Source: Streptomyces sp. B93 (GTDB taxonomy: Bacteria; Actinomycetota; Actinomycetes; Streptomycetales; Streptomycetaceae). From it: a stretch of DNA of 64,000 nt. Under the pieces are notes generated by a model. The model did no database searches. It saw only the letters and a list, made by a program, of their open reading frames with translations, and was not told the DNA's origin. This document shows positions 53,370-60,748 of this stretch, one piece after another; positions within the stretch are counted from its first letter, which is position 1, and every line of letters begins with the position of its first letter. Made by a program: the position numbers and the translations under genes. Location of the stretch: positions 247,827 through 311,826 of the forward strand of contig NZ_JAGPXL010000002.1 in NCBI RefSeq assembly GCF_018070565.1, in the 5' to 3' direction.

Positions 53370-54713
53370 TTACTCAGTGACCGGGCGCGGGGTGACCAGC
53401 GGCGAAGCGGACTCCGGCGTCGAGGCGGGGCGCACGACCGGGCGGAACGGGGCCAGGAACGGCAGCTCGGGGGTGAGGTGGGCGAAGTCCCGGCAGAGGG
53501 CCACCACTTCATCCGAGGAGGTCTCGGGGGTGCGGATGCGGGACCAGCCGCCGGAGGTGTCACCGGCCACCGCGAGACCGGGACGGTCCGGGGCAATCAC
53601 GGTGGCAGCCGCCACGGCGTCCGGGGCGATGTCGCCCAGGCCCATTTCAGCGGTCTGCTTGTCGTTGACGCGGTGCACCACCCGGCCGGTGAGCTGAGCC
53701 CGCAGCGCGGTCGCACCCCTGCCCAGCTCCGAGCCGAAACGCTGCCCGCAGATCTCCAGGAAGATCCCGACCGCGCGGGCCATCTGCCCGAGCCGGACCA
53801 TCTGCATCACCGACCGGTCCCGGCGCTCCTCATCCTTGCGGGAGGTCACCAGGAACAGTTCCGCGACCTCGTCGACGAGGACGACCAGGGGCACCGGCCG
53901 CACCTTGCCGGGCAGTTCCCACAGGTCCGACGCCCCGTGCTCGGCGAGCAGATCGAAACGCCTCTCCATCGCGCCTACCAGGGCATCCAGCAGCAGGGCG
54001 GCATCGGCCGGGGTGGTGGCCAGGGCGGACAGGCGGGGCGCGTACCGGGACTGCTCGACACCGCGCTTGCAGTCGACGCCGACCAGGCCGACCGGCAGCG
54101 ACGCCAGCCCCTTGATCAGGTTGCGCTGATACATCGACTTGCCCGACAGGTTCGCACCCAGCGTCAGCGCGTGCGGGATCTGGCGGTAGTCCCGCTCGAA
54201 CACTGACCCGTCCTCCCGCAGCGCCACCGGCACCACCAGATCACGAGCCCGCACAGAGCGAGGGAGCCGCACCTGGCCCAGCACGTCATAGCCGGTCATC
54301 CGCAGCTCAACGTAACCGGGCTTGGTCTCCACCACGGTCACCGACCGCACCCCCCACGCGTGCCGGAGGCGTTCGGAGGACGCGGCGACATCCGCCGGTT
54401 CCAGACCGGCCGGGAGCCGCAGGGTCACCCGCAGGCCCGCCGAGACGGGACGGACCCGGCGCACCTTCGGCGGCACCGGCCGCACCTCACCGTGGGTGAT
54501 GTTGCGGGCCATGAAGGCACGCAGGCGAGACGGCTGCACCGTCAGCCCGCACACCTCCATCGTCGACCGGTAGGTCCAGGTGAACCGGCCCCAGGTCACC
54601 GGCAGGCCGACCAGCGACCAGTACACGCGCGGCGCACGCACCTTGGCGTAGCCGAGGCCACCGGCACCAGCCGCTAAGCCCCCGACCTCCACCCAGGTCA
54701 CCAGGTCACTCAT
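53370..54713 (-). CDS. FtsK/SpoIIIE-type DNA translocase for conjugation (TraSA/TraB type)
   Basis: The 447-residue protein has a short hydrophobic N-terminus, an adaptor region to about 150, then the motor domain, with Walker A GANLSGKSMYQ near residue 187 and Walker B VPLVVLVDEVAELF near 278. FLEICGQRFGSELGRGATALRAQL and VHRVNDKQTAEM are further FtsK-family landmarks. In AICEs one such protein moves double-stranded DNA between hyphae. The ATG at 54713 is 2 nt after the stop of the preceding gene, so the two are coupled. Confidence 0.92.
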   Translation of the reverse strand: MSDLVTWVEVGGLAAGAGGLGYAKVRAPRVYWSLVGLPVTWGRFTWTYRSTMEVCGLTVQPSRLRAFMARNITHGEVRPVPPKVRRVRPVSAGLRVTLRLPAGLEPADVAASSERLRHAWGVRSVTVVETKPGYVELRMTGYDVLGQVRLPRSVRARDLVVPVALREDGSVFERDYRQIPHALTLGANLSGKSMYQRNLIKGLASLPVGLVGVDCKRGVEQSRYAPRLSALATTPADAALLLDALVGAMERRFDLLAEHGASDLWELPGKVRPVPLVVLVDEVAELFLVTSRKDEERRDRSVMQMVRLGQMARAVGIFLEICGQRFGSELGRGATALRAQLTGRVVHRVNDKQTAEMGLGDIAPDAVAAATVIAPDRPGLAVAGDTSGGWSRIRTPETSSDEVVALCRDFAHLTPELPFLAPFRPVVRPASTPESASPLVTPRPVTE

Positions 54714-54715
54714 GG

Positions 54716-55048
54716 TCAGGCCCCCAGCGGGGTGACCGCGACCGCACGGAACGAGATCCCGTGCCGCTTCTCACCGTTGAAGGTGTTCTCCCAGTCCCGC
54801 GCCTTCAGCCCGGTCACCGCCACCGGCGTACCCGGCGTCAGGTTCGACGGGACCCCGGTCTCCGGAACGGTCACCTGGTAGAGGTTGCCCTCCCCCTCGT
54901 CGGAGACCAGCAGGCCCACCGTCGACAGCGGCGCCTCCGTCTCCCGGTCGATGGCCCGCTCACCGGTCCGCTTGTTCGCCATCTTCGGCTCCGGCGCGGT
55001 CGCCACGAACACCACGGCGGTCGACAGGTCGATCTTGAACGACGGCAT
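54716..55048 (-). CDS. AICE hypothetical protein, possible OB-fold, 110 residues
   Basis: The protein is strand-rich (FKIDLSTAVVFVATAPEPK, LSTVGLLVSDEGEGNLYQVTV, LTPGTPVAVTGLKARDWEN, GISFRAVAVTPLGA), in an order that could form an OB-fold like single-strand DNA-binding proteins. That is inference from pattern only. It is the first gene of the minus-strand operon, directly behind the operator region at 55074-55250, and precedes the translocase by 2 nt. Confidence 0.8.
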   Translation of the reverse strand: MPSFKIDLSTAVVFVATAPEPKMANKRTGERAIDRETEAPLSTVGLLVSDEGEGNLYQVTVPETGVPSNLTPGTPVAVTGLKARDWENTFNGEKRHGISFRAVAVTPLGA

Positions 55049-55073
55049 CTCAGCCTCTTTCGTCTACGGGATC

Positions 55074-55250
55074 GCGAGCTAGGTCGCCATCCACATCGCG
55101 TACTAGCTTACGTCGATGGTGCGCGTGCTAGTACGCGCCTGTCAAGTCTTTGTCACTCCAGGTCGGCCGACATAGGCCGCTCCACGTTGTGGTGGCCGAC
55201 ATAACATGGGATTGCGAGCTAGAACGCGACGAGATCGGGAACTAGCACGC
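55074..55250. promoter_or_regulatory. array of five palindromic operator-like sites between the transfer operon and the GntR gene
   Basis: Five 14-bp sites fit GCG-N2-CTAG-N2-CGC: 55074-55087 (GCGAGCTAGGTCGC), 55098-55111 (GCGTACTAGCTTAC, weaker right half), 55123-55136 (GCGTGCTAGTACGC), 55214-55227 (GCGAGCTAGAACGC) and 55237-55250 (GGGAACTAGCACGC). The first three are 24-25 bp apart and the last two 23 bp apart. They lie in front of both divergent genes, as expected for a KorSA-type repressor that controls itself and the transfer operon. Binding is inferred. Confidence 0.75.
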
Positions 55251-55272
55251 TAGGAGGAGAAGGAGAGAAGAG

Positions 55273-56010
55273 ATGACGCCGAAGGTGCAACGCACCGCGC
55301 CCCCGTTCATGCAGATCGCGGAACACTTCCAGGTGAAGATCAAGGAAGGTGAACTTCCGCAGGGCACAAAGCTGCCGTCGATCGTGGACATCGCCCGCGA
55401 GTGGGGAGTGGCGACCGCCACCGCCTCCAAGGCGATCAAGCAGCTCCAGGATGAGGGTTACGTACAGTCGTCGTCGCAAGGAACCTTCGTTGACCTCGGC
55501 AGGAAACTGACCAGCGGGCCCGATCGTCTCCAGATGCTGCGGGCCACGGGTAGCGGGTTCCGTCAGGGTGAGAGCGTTGAGATCTTGAGCGCTGAACTGG
55601 TTCCCGCTCCGGCGAACGTCGCCAAAGGACTAAAGGTCAACGAAGGCGATCAAGTGGTCCAGCGTCGCCGCGTGTACCGCGATGATGATGGTGTAGTGGC
55701 CGTCTCGACGTCATGGCTGTCAGGCGAGCTGGGCGAAGCCGCTCCGGAACTTCTCGAAGTCAGCGCACTCCCAAAGATGACCTTCGGCTTGATCGAAGAC
55801 CGAACGGGCCGTCGCGCAGTACGTCGACGCGACGTGGTCGCGATGTGCCCAGTCCCGGACGACATCGCCGAGGTTCTCGGCACGGAGGCCGGAACGCAGG
55901 CCTTGACCATGACGAACCAGTACTGGGACCAGCACGGTGAGCCGACCGAGTACGCCCAAGACTTCCTTGGAGCCGGTCGCGAACTTTCCGCCGAGTACGC
56001 CATCGACTAA
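55273..56010 (+). CDS. GntR family transcriptional regulator (KorSA-like)
   Basis: The 245-residue repressor-type regulator has an N-terminal GntR winged helix (about 8-75: PPFMQIAEHFQVKIKEGEL, KLPSIVDIAREWGVATATAS, KAIKQLQDEGYVQSSSQGTF). A C-terminal UTRA-like effector domain follows (about 95-240: VVQRRRVYRDDDGVVAVSTS, ALTMTNQYWDQHGEPTEYAQ). In pSAM2 the equivalent KorSA keeps transfer and excision genes silent. The ATG at 55273 follows AAGGAGAG. It is divergent from the operon beginning at 55048, with five operator-like sites between. Confidence 0.9.
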   Translation: MTPKVQRTAPPFMQIAEHFQVKIKEGELPQGTKLPSIVDIAREWGVATATASKAIKQLQDEGYVQSSSQGTFVDLGRKLTSGPDRLQMLRATGSGFRQGESVEILSAELVPAPANVAKGLKVNEGDQVVQRRRVYRDDDGVVAVSTSWLSGELGEAAPELLEVSALPKMTFGLIEDRTGRRAVRRRDVVAMCPVPDDIAEVLGTEAGTQALTMTNQYWDQHGEPTEYAQDFLGAGRELSAEYAID

Positions 56011-56545
56011 CCAGCGACCAGCGCAGCGGCGTTGTTACAGGTTTCCCTACCTCATCAAGCCCCGGCTGCGCTCCGCTCCGCCGGGCGCGCTCCCGGCTCC
56101 GCTGCGCGCTGCGCTCCTGCCTTCGGCCCGCTCTGCGCGCGCTGCGCCGACGCGCGCCCACGCGTGGAAGGGGCCGGACATGGGTCGATCACCGCACGCG
56201 GCCACAGGTCAGTGCAGTGCCTCCGGCGGGGATCGGCCGACTCCGGGATGGAGGGGGCACCATTGCCGACTGCGGGCCCGTAGGGGTTCGCGTGGGAGGC
56301 TCCCATCCCGCCTGCCATCGACCCAGGCGGAGCCGAGCAGACGCGGCCCAGGGCGTCCAGGTCGTTCGTACAGTGGCGCGCTCCACCTGGACGCCCTGAA
56401 CCACGCCCGCTCCACATGCGTGTGGGTCGACGGCAGACGGGATGGGAGCTGGGGCGGTTGGTGGTTGAGGTAGGCGTGTGACCAGCTCAAGAGGGCTAAA
56501 TCGCGCCCTACTGGGGAGCTGCCGGATTCAACCACACTTGGCCAC
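56011..56545. other. long non-coding stretch of the AICE
   Basis: These 535 nt contain no supported gene. The first part (56065-56165) is extremely G+C rich and full of GCGC, GCTCC and GCTGCG words that can fold on themselves. The second part has a 14-bp inverted repeat (56349-56398). An origin, a transfer locus (clt) or a structured RNA are possible uses; none is shown by the sequence. Confidence 0.5.
56349..56398. repeat. 14-bp perfect inverted repeat in the AICE non-coding region
   Basis: CAGGGCGTCCAGGT (56349-56362) and its exact complement ACCTGGACGCCCTG (56385-56398) are separated by 22 nt. It could be a cruciform, an origin-type hairpin or a terminator for the GntR transcript. Confidence 0.7.
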
Positions 56546-57007
56546 ATGGGGGTTTTATCCGATCGCGACTGGCTTGTGTGTGATCGTTGTCATACGGCCC
56601 AGCCGACCGTGTGCAGACGTGGCCAGGTGGACCTCATGGCCCAGCTCTGCGAAGGCTGCTGGAACAGGCTCGCCAACGAGATGGCCTTAGCCGATGGCGC
56701 CACAGCCGCCCCGATGCCAGATCCCGACCCCGACGACGTGGCATGGTTCGAGCCGCCCGTCTGCCCGGAGTGCGGAACGCCGGTCCGTGTCTGCCGCACC
56801 AACTACGACCGGTGGGTGAGCCTCGCCACAGTGGAACTCCCGGCCAAGGACGTCCCCGAGCCGCTCCGCTGGCGTCTGATGCCCGTCGCAGGTCGCGCGT
56901 CCATCCCCACGGCCATGGTGGCCGTACGCGTCCGAGGGATCGATCCCCTTCCGAGCGAGCCGGTGATCCCGGCCCATCGTATGATGTGCGTCACAGGCGA
57001 GGGCTGA
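56546..57007 (+). CDS. cysteine-rich cargo protein, DUF6083-like
   Basis: The 153-residue protein has several Cys pairs that look like zinc ribbons (WLVCDRCHTAQPTVCRRG, AQLCEGCWNRL, PPVCPECGTPVRVCRTNYDR) and a C-terminal part WVSLATVELPAKDVPEPLRW resembling, to my reading, the Streptomyces DUF6083 family. The ATG at 56546 has no clear ribosome-binding site; later starts are possible. It lies between the non-coding region and attR, on the strand opposite the transfer operon, the usual place for AICE cargo. Function unknown. Confidence 0.6.
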   Translation: MGVLSDRDWLVCDRCHTAQPTVCRRGQVDLMAQLCEGCWNRLANEMALADGATAAPMPDPDPDDVAWFEPPVCPECGTPVRVCRTNYDRWVSLATVELPAKDVPEPLRWRLMPVAGRASIPTAMVAVRVRGIDPLPSEPVIPAHRMMCVTGEG

Positions 57008-57099
57008 ACCGGGCGCCGTGCCCCGTGCCCGCAGCGTGCCCGACCGAGGGGTGAATGGCGGGGAAGCACGGGGAGCCCGGGAGCATGCCGCAGAAACGC

Positions 57100-57125
57100 G
57101 CAGGTCAGCGTTTTAGCAGGTCAGC
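57100..57125. repeat. pair of 10-bp direct repeats next to attR (candidate integrase arm sites)
   Basis: GCAGGTCAGC occurs at 57100-57109 and 57116-57125, 16 bp apart and ending 18 bp before the attR core. Arm-type binding sites of Int or Xis are often placed so; this is inference. Confidence 0.45.
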
Positions 57126-57143
57126 CCACATCCGCATACGCGA

Positions 57144-57186
57144 TCTTCCAAACTGGCTACGCGGGTTCGATTCCCGTCGCCCGCTC
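57144..57186 (+). other. attR core
   Basis: 43 bp identical to 48464-48506, the 3' part of tRNA-Gly from the anticodon loop on. The 5' half of a tRNA is absent, so it is a junction and not a second tRNA gene. Confidence 0.93.
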
Positions 57187-57194
57187 TGTTTCGC

Positions 57195-57228
57195 CCCAGG
57201 GCCCGGTTCCTCGGAACCGGGCCCTGGG
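57195..57228 (+). terminator. original host terminator of tRNA-Gly
   Basis: CCCAGGGCCCGGTTCC (57195-57210) and its exact complement (57213-57228) form a 16-bp stem with a 2-nt nominal loop, directly after attR. Before integration it followed the tRNA gene. Confidence 0.85.
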
Positions 57229-57276
57229 CGTGTGTGCGGGGCCCGGCCGGTGGGGGCGGGTGTCCGGGGCGGGGGT

Positions 57277-57471
57277 CTAGAACTGGATGGAGTTGATGGT
57301 CGACGCTATCGAGTCCAGGAACCGTTGGATGTCGTCGGCCATGCCGGTCGAGGCGAGGAAGAAGCCGAAGAGCACCGCGACGACGGCGGGACCGGCCTTG
57401 AGTGAGCCGCCTCGGATCAACACCACCAGAATGATCGCCAACAGCAGCACCACTGACAGCGAAATGGCCAC
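57277..57471 (-). CDS. small membrane protein, 64 residues
   Basis: Two membrane segments are visible (ISLSVVLLLAIILVVLIRGG and AGPAVVAVLFGFFLASTGMA), then an amphipathic tail (DDIQRFLDSIASTINSIQF). The GTG at 57471 starts the frame. I recall close matches in most Streptomyces at this locus. Function unknown. It lies just outside the AICE, in host DNA. Confidence 0.85.
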   Translation of the reverse strand: MAISLSVVLLLAIILVVLIRGGSLKAGPAVVAVLFGFFLASTGMADDIQRFLDSIASTINSIQF

Positions 57472-57609
57472 AACTGATCACACCCTCGGTCGGTCCACTC
57501 TCCCGCCAGGGATGCAGCCCCGCACCCCCGCCAGAACCATCGTGCCACCAACGGGCCCCACGTATGCGGCGCGTGACGTTTCGTTGGCAGTGGCAAAAGC
57601 GGCAAGGGT

Positions 57610-57637
57610 GGACATTCAACCGAAGTTGGAAATGTCC
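57610..57637 (+). promoter_or_regulatory. hairpin in the leader of the acyltransferase gene
   Basis: GGACATT-CAAC pairs with GTTG-AATGTCC around the loop CGAA, with a 2-nt bulge (57629-57630). It ends 56 nt before the ATG at 57694, in a comparatively A+T-rich stretch. It could be a leader structure or an operator dyad. Confidence 0.35.
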
Positions 57638-57693
57638 GCCCAGGGAATTGGGGGGTTTTACGGAACGCCACAGGCAACGCTAGGGTGCCTCAA

Positions 57694-58815
57694 ATGTTTC
57701 AGGCTGCATCGTCTTCCCGTCCCGCGAAGACGACCTCCGGACAGCAGCGCGACGCCTTCTTCGACAATGCGAAGTACCTCGCGATCGTGCTGGTCGCGGT
57801 CGCCCATTCCTGGGCGCCCCTACGGGACGAGAGCCGGACCCTGGATGCCGCGTACGTGCTCGTGTACGCCTTCCACATGCCGGCGTTCATCATCATCTCC
57901 GGCTTCTTCTCGCGCAGTTTCGACATGCGCGCGGACCGGCTGAAGCGCCTGGTCACCGGCCTCGTCGTGCCGTATGTCGTCTACGAGGTCGCCTACTCGC
58001 TCTTCCGGCGCCACTTCGGGGGCCAGCCCGAACTGGCGATCAGCCTCATCGACCCCCTCTTCCTGGTGTGGTTCCTGGCCGCGCTGTTCATCTGGCGGCT
58101 GACCACTCCGCTGTGGAAGCTGGTGCGTTACCCGCTGCCCCTGGCCCTCGTGATCGCGATGCTGGCGTCCGTCAGCCCGAAGATCGGCGAGGACTTCGAC
58201 ATGCAGCGGGTGCTCCAGTTCCTGCCGTTCTTCGTGCTGGGGCTGTTCATGAAGCCCGAGCACTTCCAGTGGGTCCGCCGGCCGGCGATGCGGATCGCTG
58301 CCGTTCCGGTGTTCCTGGGCGCCGCGGCGGTCGCCTGGTGGGCGACCCCCCGGTTCGACACCCGGTGGTTCTACCACCGTGACTCCGCGCAGGCCATGGA
58401 CCACCAGTGGTGGACCGGGCCGGTGATGACGCTCCTGATGTTCGGCTGCGCGCTGGTGCTGACCGCCTGTTTCTTCGCCTGGGTGCCGGGCCGCACCACC
58501 TGGTTCACCTCGCTCGGCGCGGGCACGCTCTACGGCTTCCTGCTGCACGGCTTCCTGCTGTGGGGATCGGAGTACGCGGGCTGGTACGACGCCGCCTGGC
58601 TGCGCCGTCCGTACGGCGAGGTCTTCGTGACCGTGGTCGCGGCCGTCGTCGTCACCCTGCTGTGCACCGCCCCCGTACGACGGGTGTTCCGGTGGTCCAT
58701 GGAGCCACGGATGGACTGGGCGTTCCGCCGTGACCCGGCCACCACCGCGGCCGACGCCGGGAAGCGGGCCGAGGGCGGCGGTTCGGCGACCGTGCGGGAG
58801 AAGGTCGACGCCTAG
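57694..58815 (+). CDS. acyltransferase family membrane protein (acyltransferase 3 type)
   Basis: The 373-residue integral membrane protein begins RDAFFDNAKYLAIVLVAVAHSW, with the conserved His (in AHSW) of acyltransferase-3 proteins. About ten membrane helices follow (for example AYVLVYAFHMPAFIIISGFF, LFLVWFLAALFIWRLTTPLW, VMTLLMFGCALVLTACFFAWV, LYGFLLHGFLLWGSEY). Such proteins O-acylate sugars, wall polymers or antibiotics across the membrane. The ATG at 57694 has AGGG nearby; a GTG at 57685 adds three residues. It faces the HD-domain gene. Confidence 0.9.
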   Translation: MFQAASSSRPAKTTSGQQRDAFFDNAKYLAIVLVAVAHSWAPLRDESRTLDAAYVLVYAFHMPAFIIISGFFSRSFDMRADRLKRLVTGLVVPYVVYEVAYSLFRRHFGGQPELAISLIDPLFLVWFLAALFIWRLTTPLWKLVRYPLPLALVIAMLASVSPKIGEDFDMQRVLQFLPFFVLGLFMKPEHFQWVRRPAMRIAAVPVFLGAAAVAWWATPRFDTRWFYHRDSAQAMDHQWWTGPVMTLLMFGCALVLTACFFAWVPGRTTWFTSLGAGTLYGFLLHGFLLWGSEYAGWYDAAWLRRPYGEVFVTVVAAVVVTLLCTAPVRRVFRWSMEPRMDWAFRRDPATTAADAGKRAEGGGSATVREKVDA

Positions 58816-58855
58816 ACCGGCTCCTGGACCGGCTGGGGACCGCCCGCCGGTCGGC

Positions 58856-59314
58856 TCAGGTTCCCGCGCCCAGACCGAGGAGTGCGCGCATCCGCGTGTA
58901 CTTCTCGGTCAGCCGTGTACGGGTGGGCCCGTCGAGGCGGGCGAGCCGGGCGGGGTCCGCGTTGTGGGCCAGGTCGGCCTGTTTCACCAGGAGCGCGCCG
59001 GGCGTGGCGAGGATGCGCCCGGCGTACGCCTCGGGGGGTTCTCCGGGCCGCTTGGTGACCGCCAGCACGATGTCCTTCGTACGACGGCTCAGCGGCGCCT
59101 CGTGCAGCCACCGCGCCGACAGGGCGTCGTCCTCCACGGCGTCGTGCAGCCAGGCCGCGGCGATCTGGTCGGCGTCGCCGCCCCGGGCGCGGACGCCTTC
59201 GGCTACGGCCCGCAGGTGCTCGGCGTAGGGTCTGCCCGCCTTGTCGGTCTGGCCCTCGTGGGCGGCACGGGCGACGGCCTCCACCTCCGCGAGCGTGAGC
59301 GGCGCGCCCGTCAC
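58856..59314 (-). CDS. HD-domain phosphohydrolase-like protein
   Basis: The 152-residue protein has an HD fold like the hydrolase half of RelA/SpoT-family enzymes. A HEGQTDKAGRPYAEHLRAVAE start supplies the first histidines, AAWLHDAVEDD is the metal-binding HD, and LLVKQADLAHNADP is the later D(L/I)xHN motif. No synthetase domain is present, so it may be a small alarmone hydrolase or another nucleotidase. The GTG at 59314 overlaps the upstream phosphatase stop as GTGA, so the two are coupled. Confidence 0.82.
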   Translation of the reverse strand: MTGAPLTLAEVEAVARAAHEGQTDKAGRPYAEHLRAVAEGVRARGGDADQIAAAWLHDAVEDDALSARWLHEAPLSRRTKDIVLAVTKRPGEPPEAYAGRILATPGALLVKQADLAHNADPARLARLDGPTRTRLTEKYTRMRALLGLGAGT

Positions 59315-60585
59315 CGGGCGCCCTCCGCGTCGGCCACCACGTCCACGCCCACGCCCGCGCCCCGGGCCACGGTCGGCCTCGCGGCCGTCGCCGCCGCCGT
59401 GGCCGCCGCGTTCGCCGCCACCGCCGTAGGACCCTCGCGGCAGATCAGCAGCAGGGCGCGGTCGTCGTTGACGTCCTTGGCGACCGCTTCGATGAGGTGC
59501 CAGGCGGCGCCGTGGAAGCCGCCGGTGACATAGCGGTCGGCCTCGCCGGTGAGGCGGTCGATGCCCTCGACGATGTCGCGGTCGGAGGTTTCGACCAGGC
59601 CGTCCGTGAACAGCATCAACACGTCCCCGGGGCGCAGCGACCCCTTCACCGGGTCGAACTGCGCGCCCTCGTACACACCCAGCAGCGGCCCCTCCGCCGC
59701 CTTCTCCTCCCAGCGGCCGCTGCCCGCGCTGAGCTGGAGGCCCGGCGGATGGCCCGCCGAGTACAGCTCGTAGTCGCCGGAGTCCAGGTCCAGCACCAGG
59801 TGGATGGAGGTCGCGAAGCCCTCGTCCCAGTCCTGGCGCAGCAGGTAGCCGTTGGCGGCGGGCAGGAAGGCGTGCGGGGGCAGGCTGCCCAGCAGCCCGC
59901 CGAACGCGCCGGACAGCAGCAGGGCGCGGGAGCCCGCGTCCATGCCCTTGCCGGAGACGTCGGTGAGGACGACCTCCAGGGTGCGCCCGCCGTTGGTGCG
60001 GGCGGCGACGACGAAGTCACCGGAGAACGACTGGCCGCCCGCGGGCCGCAGCGCCATCTCGCGGTGCCAGCCCTGTGGCAGACCGGGCAGCTTGCTCTGC
60101 ACCCGGATGCGTTCGCGCAGGTCGAACAGCATGGTGCCACCGCGCCGCCAGGGCACGCCGACCCGGCTGCGGAACTGCGCGATCAGCAGCCCCGTGAAGC
60201 CACAGGCGGCCACCACCAGCACCACACCGGGCGTCACCCGTGACGGCCCCTCGGTGTACGGGCCGAGCTGGATCGACTCCACGATCAGTGCGGTGGCCGC
60301 CGCCGCGTACAGGCCGAGCAGGCTGGCCGGGCGCAGCAGCAGCCCGCCCGCGACGATCGGCAGGACCAGCGCGGCCGGTGAGCACCACACCGAGTTGGCC
60401 ATGGTGCCGACCGCGATCAGCGGGATGGTGAGCAGCAGTCCGGCGAGCGCGACCCAGTCGGAGCCGTCGCCGCGGAAGTAGTCGACGGCGCTTCTGCGCA
60501 CGCCGACGCGGGCCCGGTGCCACTTCATCCTCAACCGGGCCGGGAACGTCTCGGCCGCCGCGCGCCGCTCTCGTCCTGCTGCCAT
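59311..60585 (-). CDS. membrane-bound PP2C/SpoIIE family serine/threonine phosphatase
   Basis: The 424-residue protein has an N-terminal cytosolic stretch, three or four membrane segments (about 45-145: WVALAGLLLTIPLIAVGTMA, ALVLPIVAGGLLLRPASLLG, VTPGVVLVVAACGFTGLLIA) and a C-terminal SpoIIE phosphatase domain. The domain motifs are SGDFVVAARTNGG, VVLTDVSGKGMDAG, YSAGHPPGLQL and LMLFTDGLVETSDRD, where the Asp and Gly residues bind metal. Streptomyces use such proteins to control anti-sigma cascades. The C-terminal 45 residues are Ala/Val-rich low complexity. It is coupled with the HD gene. Confidence 0.93.
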   Translation of the reverse strand: MAAGRERRAAAETFPARLRMKWHRARVGVRRSAVDYFRGDGSDWVALAGLLLTIPLIAVGTMANSVWCSPAALVLPIVAGGLLLRPASLLGLYAAAATALIVESIQLGPYTEGPSRVTPGVVLVVAACGFTGLLIAQFRSRVGVPWRRGGTMLFDLRERIRVQSKLPGLPQGWHREMALRPAGGQSFSGDFVVAARTNGGRTLEVVLTDVSGKGMDAGSRALLLSGAFGGLLGSLPPHAFLPAANGYLLRQDWDEGFATSIHLVLDLDSGDYELYSAGHPPGLQLSAGSGRWEEKAAEGPLLGVYEGAQFDPVKGSLRPGDVLMLFTDGLVETSDRDIVEGIDRLTGEADRYVTGGFHGAAWHLIEAVAKDVNDDRALLLICREGPTAVAANAAATAAATAARPTVARGAGVGVDVVADAEGAR

Positions 60586-60748
60586 TAGTTCGGGACCCTA
60601 TCCATCCGACCAGCCGCTTGGCACGGGAGGCCCCACTTGTCCCCCGTCCGAGGCTCGACTTCACAGTGAACTTCACGGAGCGCCTTCGCGCCGCCACCCG
60701 GCAGAAATCCTCTCGCCCGGCCCGCATCACCCTGGTAGTCATGGCCTC

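Larger units (their letters stand above)
48464..57186. mobile_element. AICE (pSAM2-type actinomycete integrative and conjugative element) in tRNA-Gly
   Basis: Perfect 43-bp repeats bound the element, and the unit from one repeat to the next is 8,680 bp. Next to attL come int and xis. A RepSA-type initiator, small spread or zinc proteins, an SpdB-like DUF2637 protein and an FtsK/TraSA translocase follow, all on the minus strand. A divergent GntR regulator and one cargo gene lie before attR. Integration, rolling-circle replication and double-stranded DNA transfer by a single translocase are the AICE hallmarks, and all are present. No Pra-like activator and no Nudix (Pif-like) gene were seen, so this is a small member. 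Confidence 0.93.

Noticed and set aside
55937..56473. Plus-strand frame overlapping the end of the GntR gene
   Set aside because: Starts inside the regulator gene in another frame, Arg/Pro/Ala-rich, no ribosome-binding site.
57144..57186. Second tRNA-Gly gene
   Set aside because: Only the 3' part from the anticodon loop onward is present; it is the attR copy of the integration site.
57277..58815. Small membrane protein and acyltransferase as AICE cargo
   Set aside because: Both lie outside attR and the host tRNA terminator sits between attR and them, so they are host genes.
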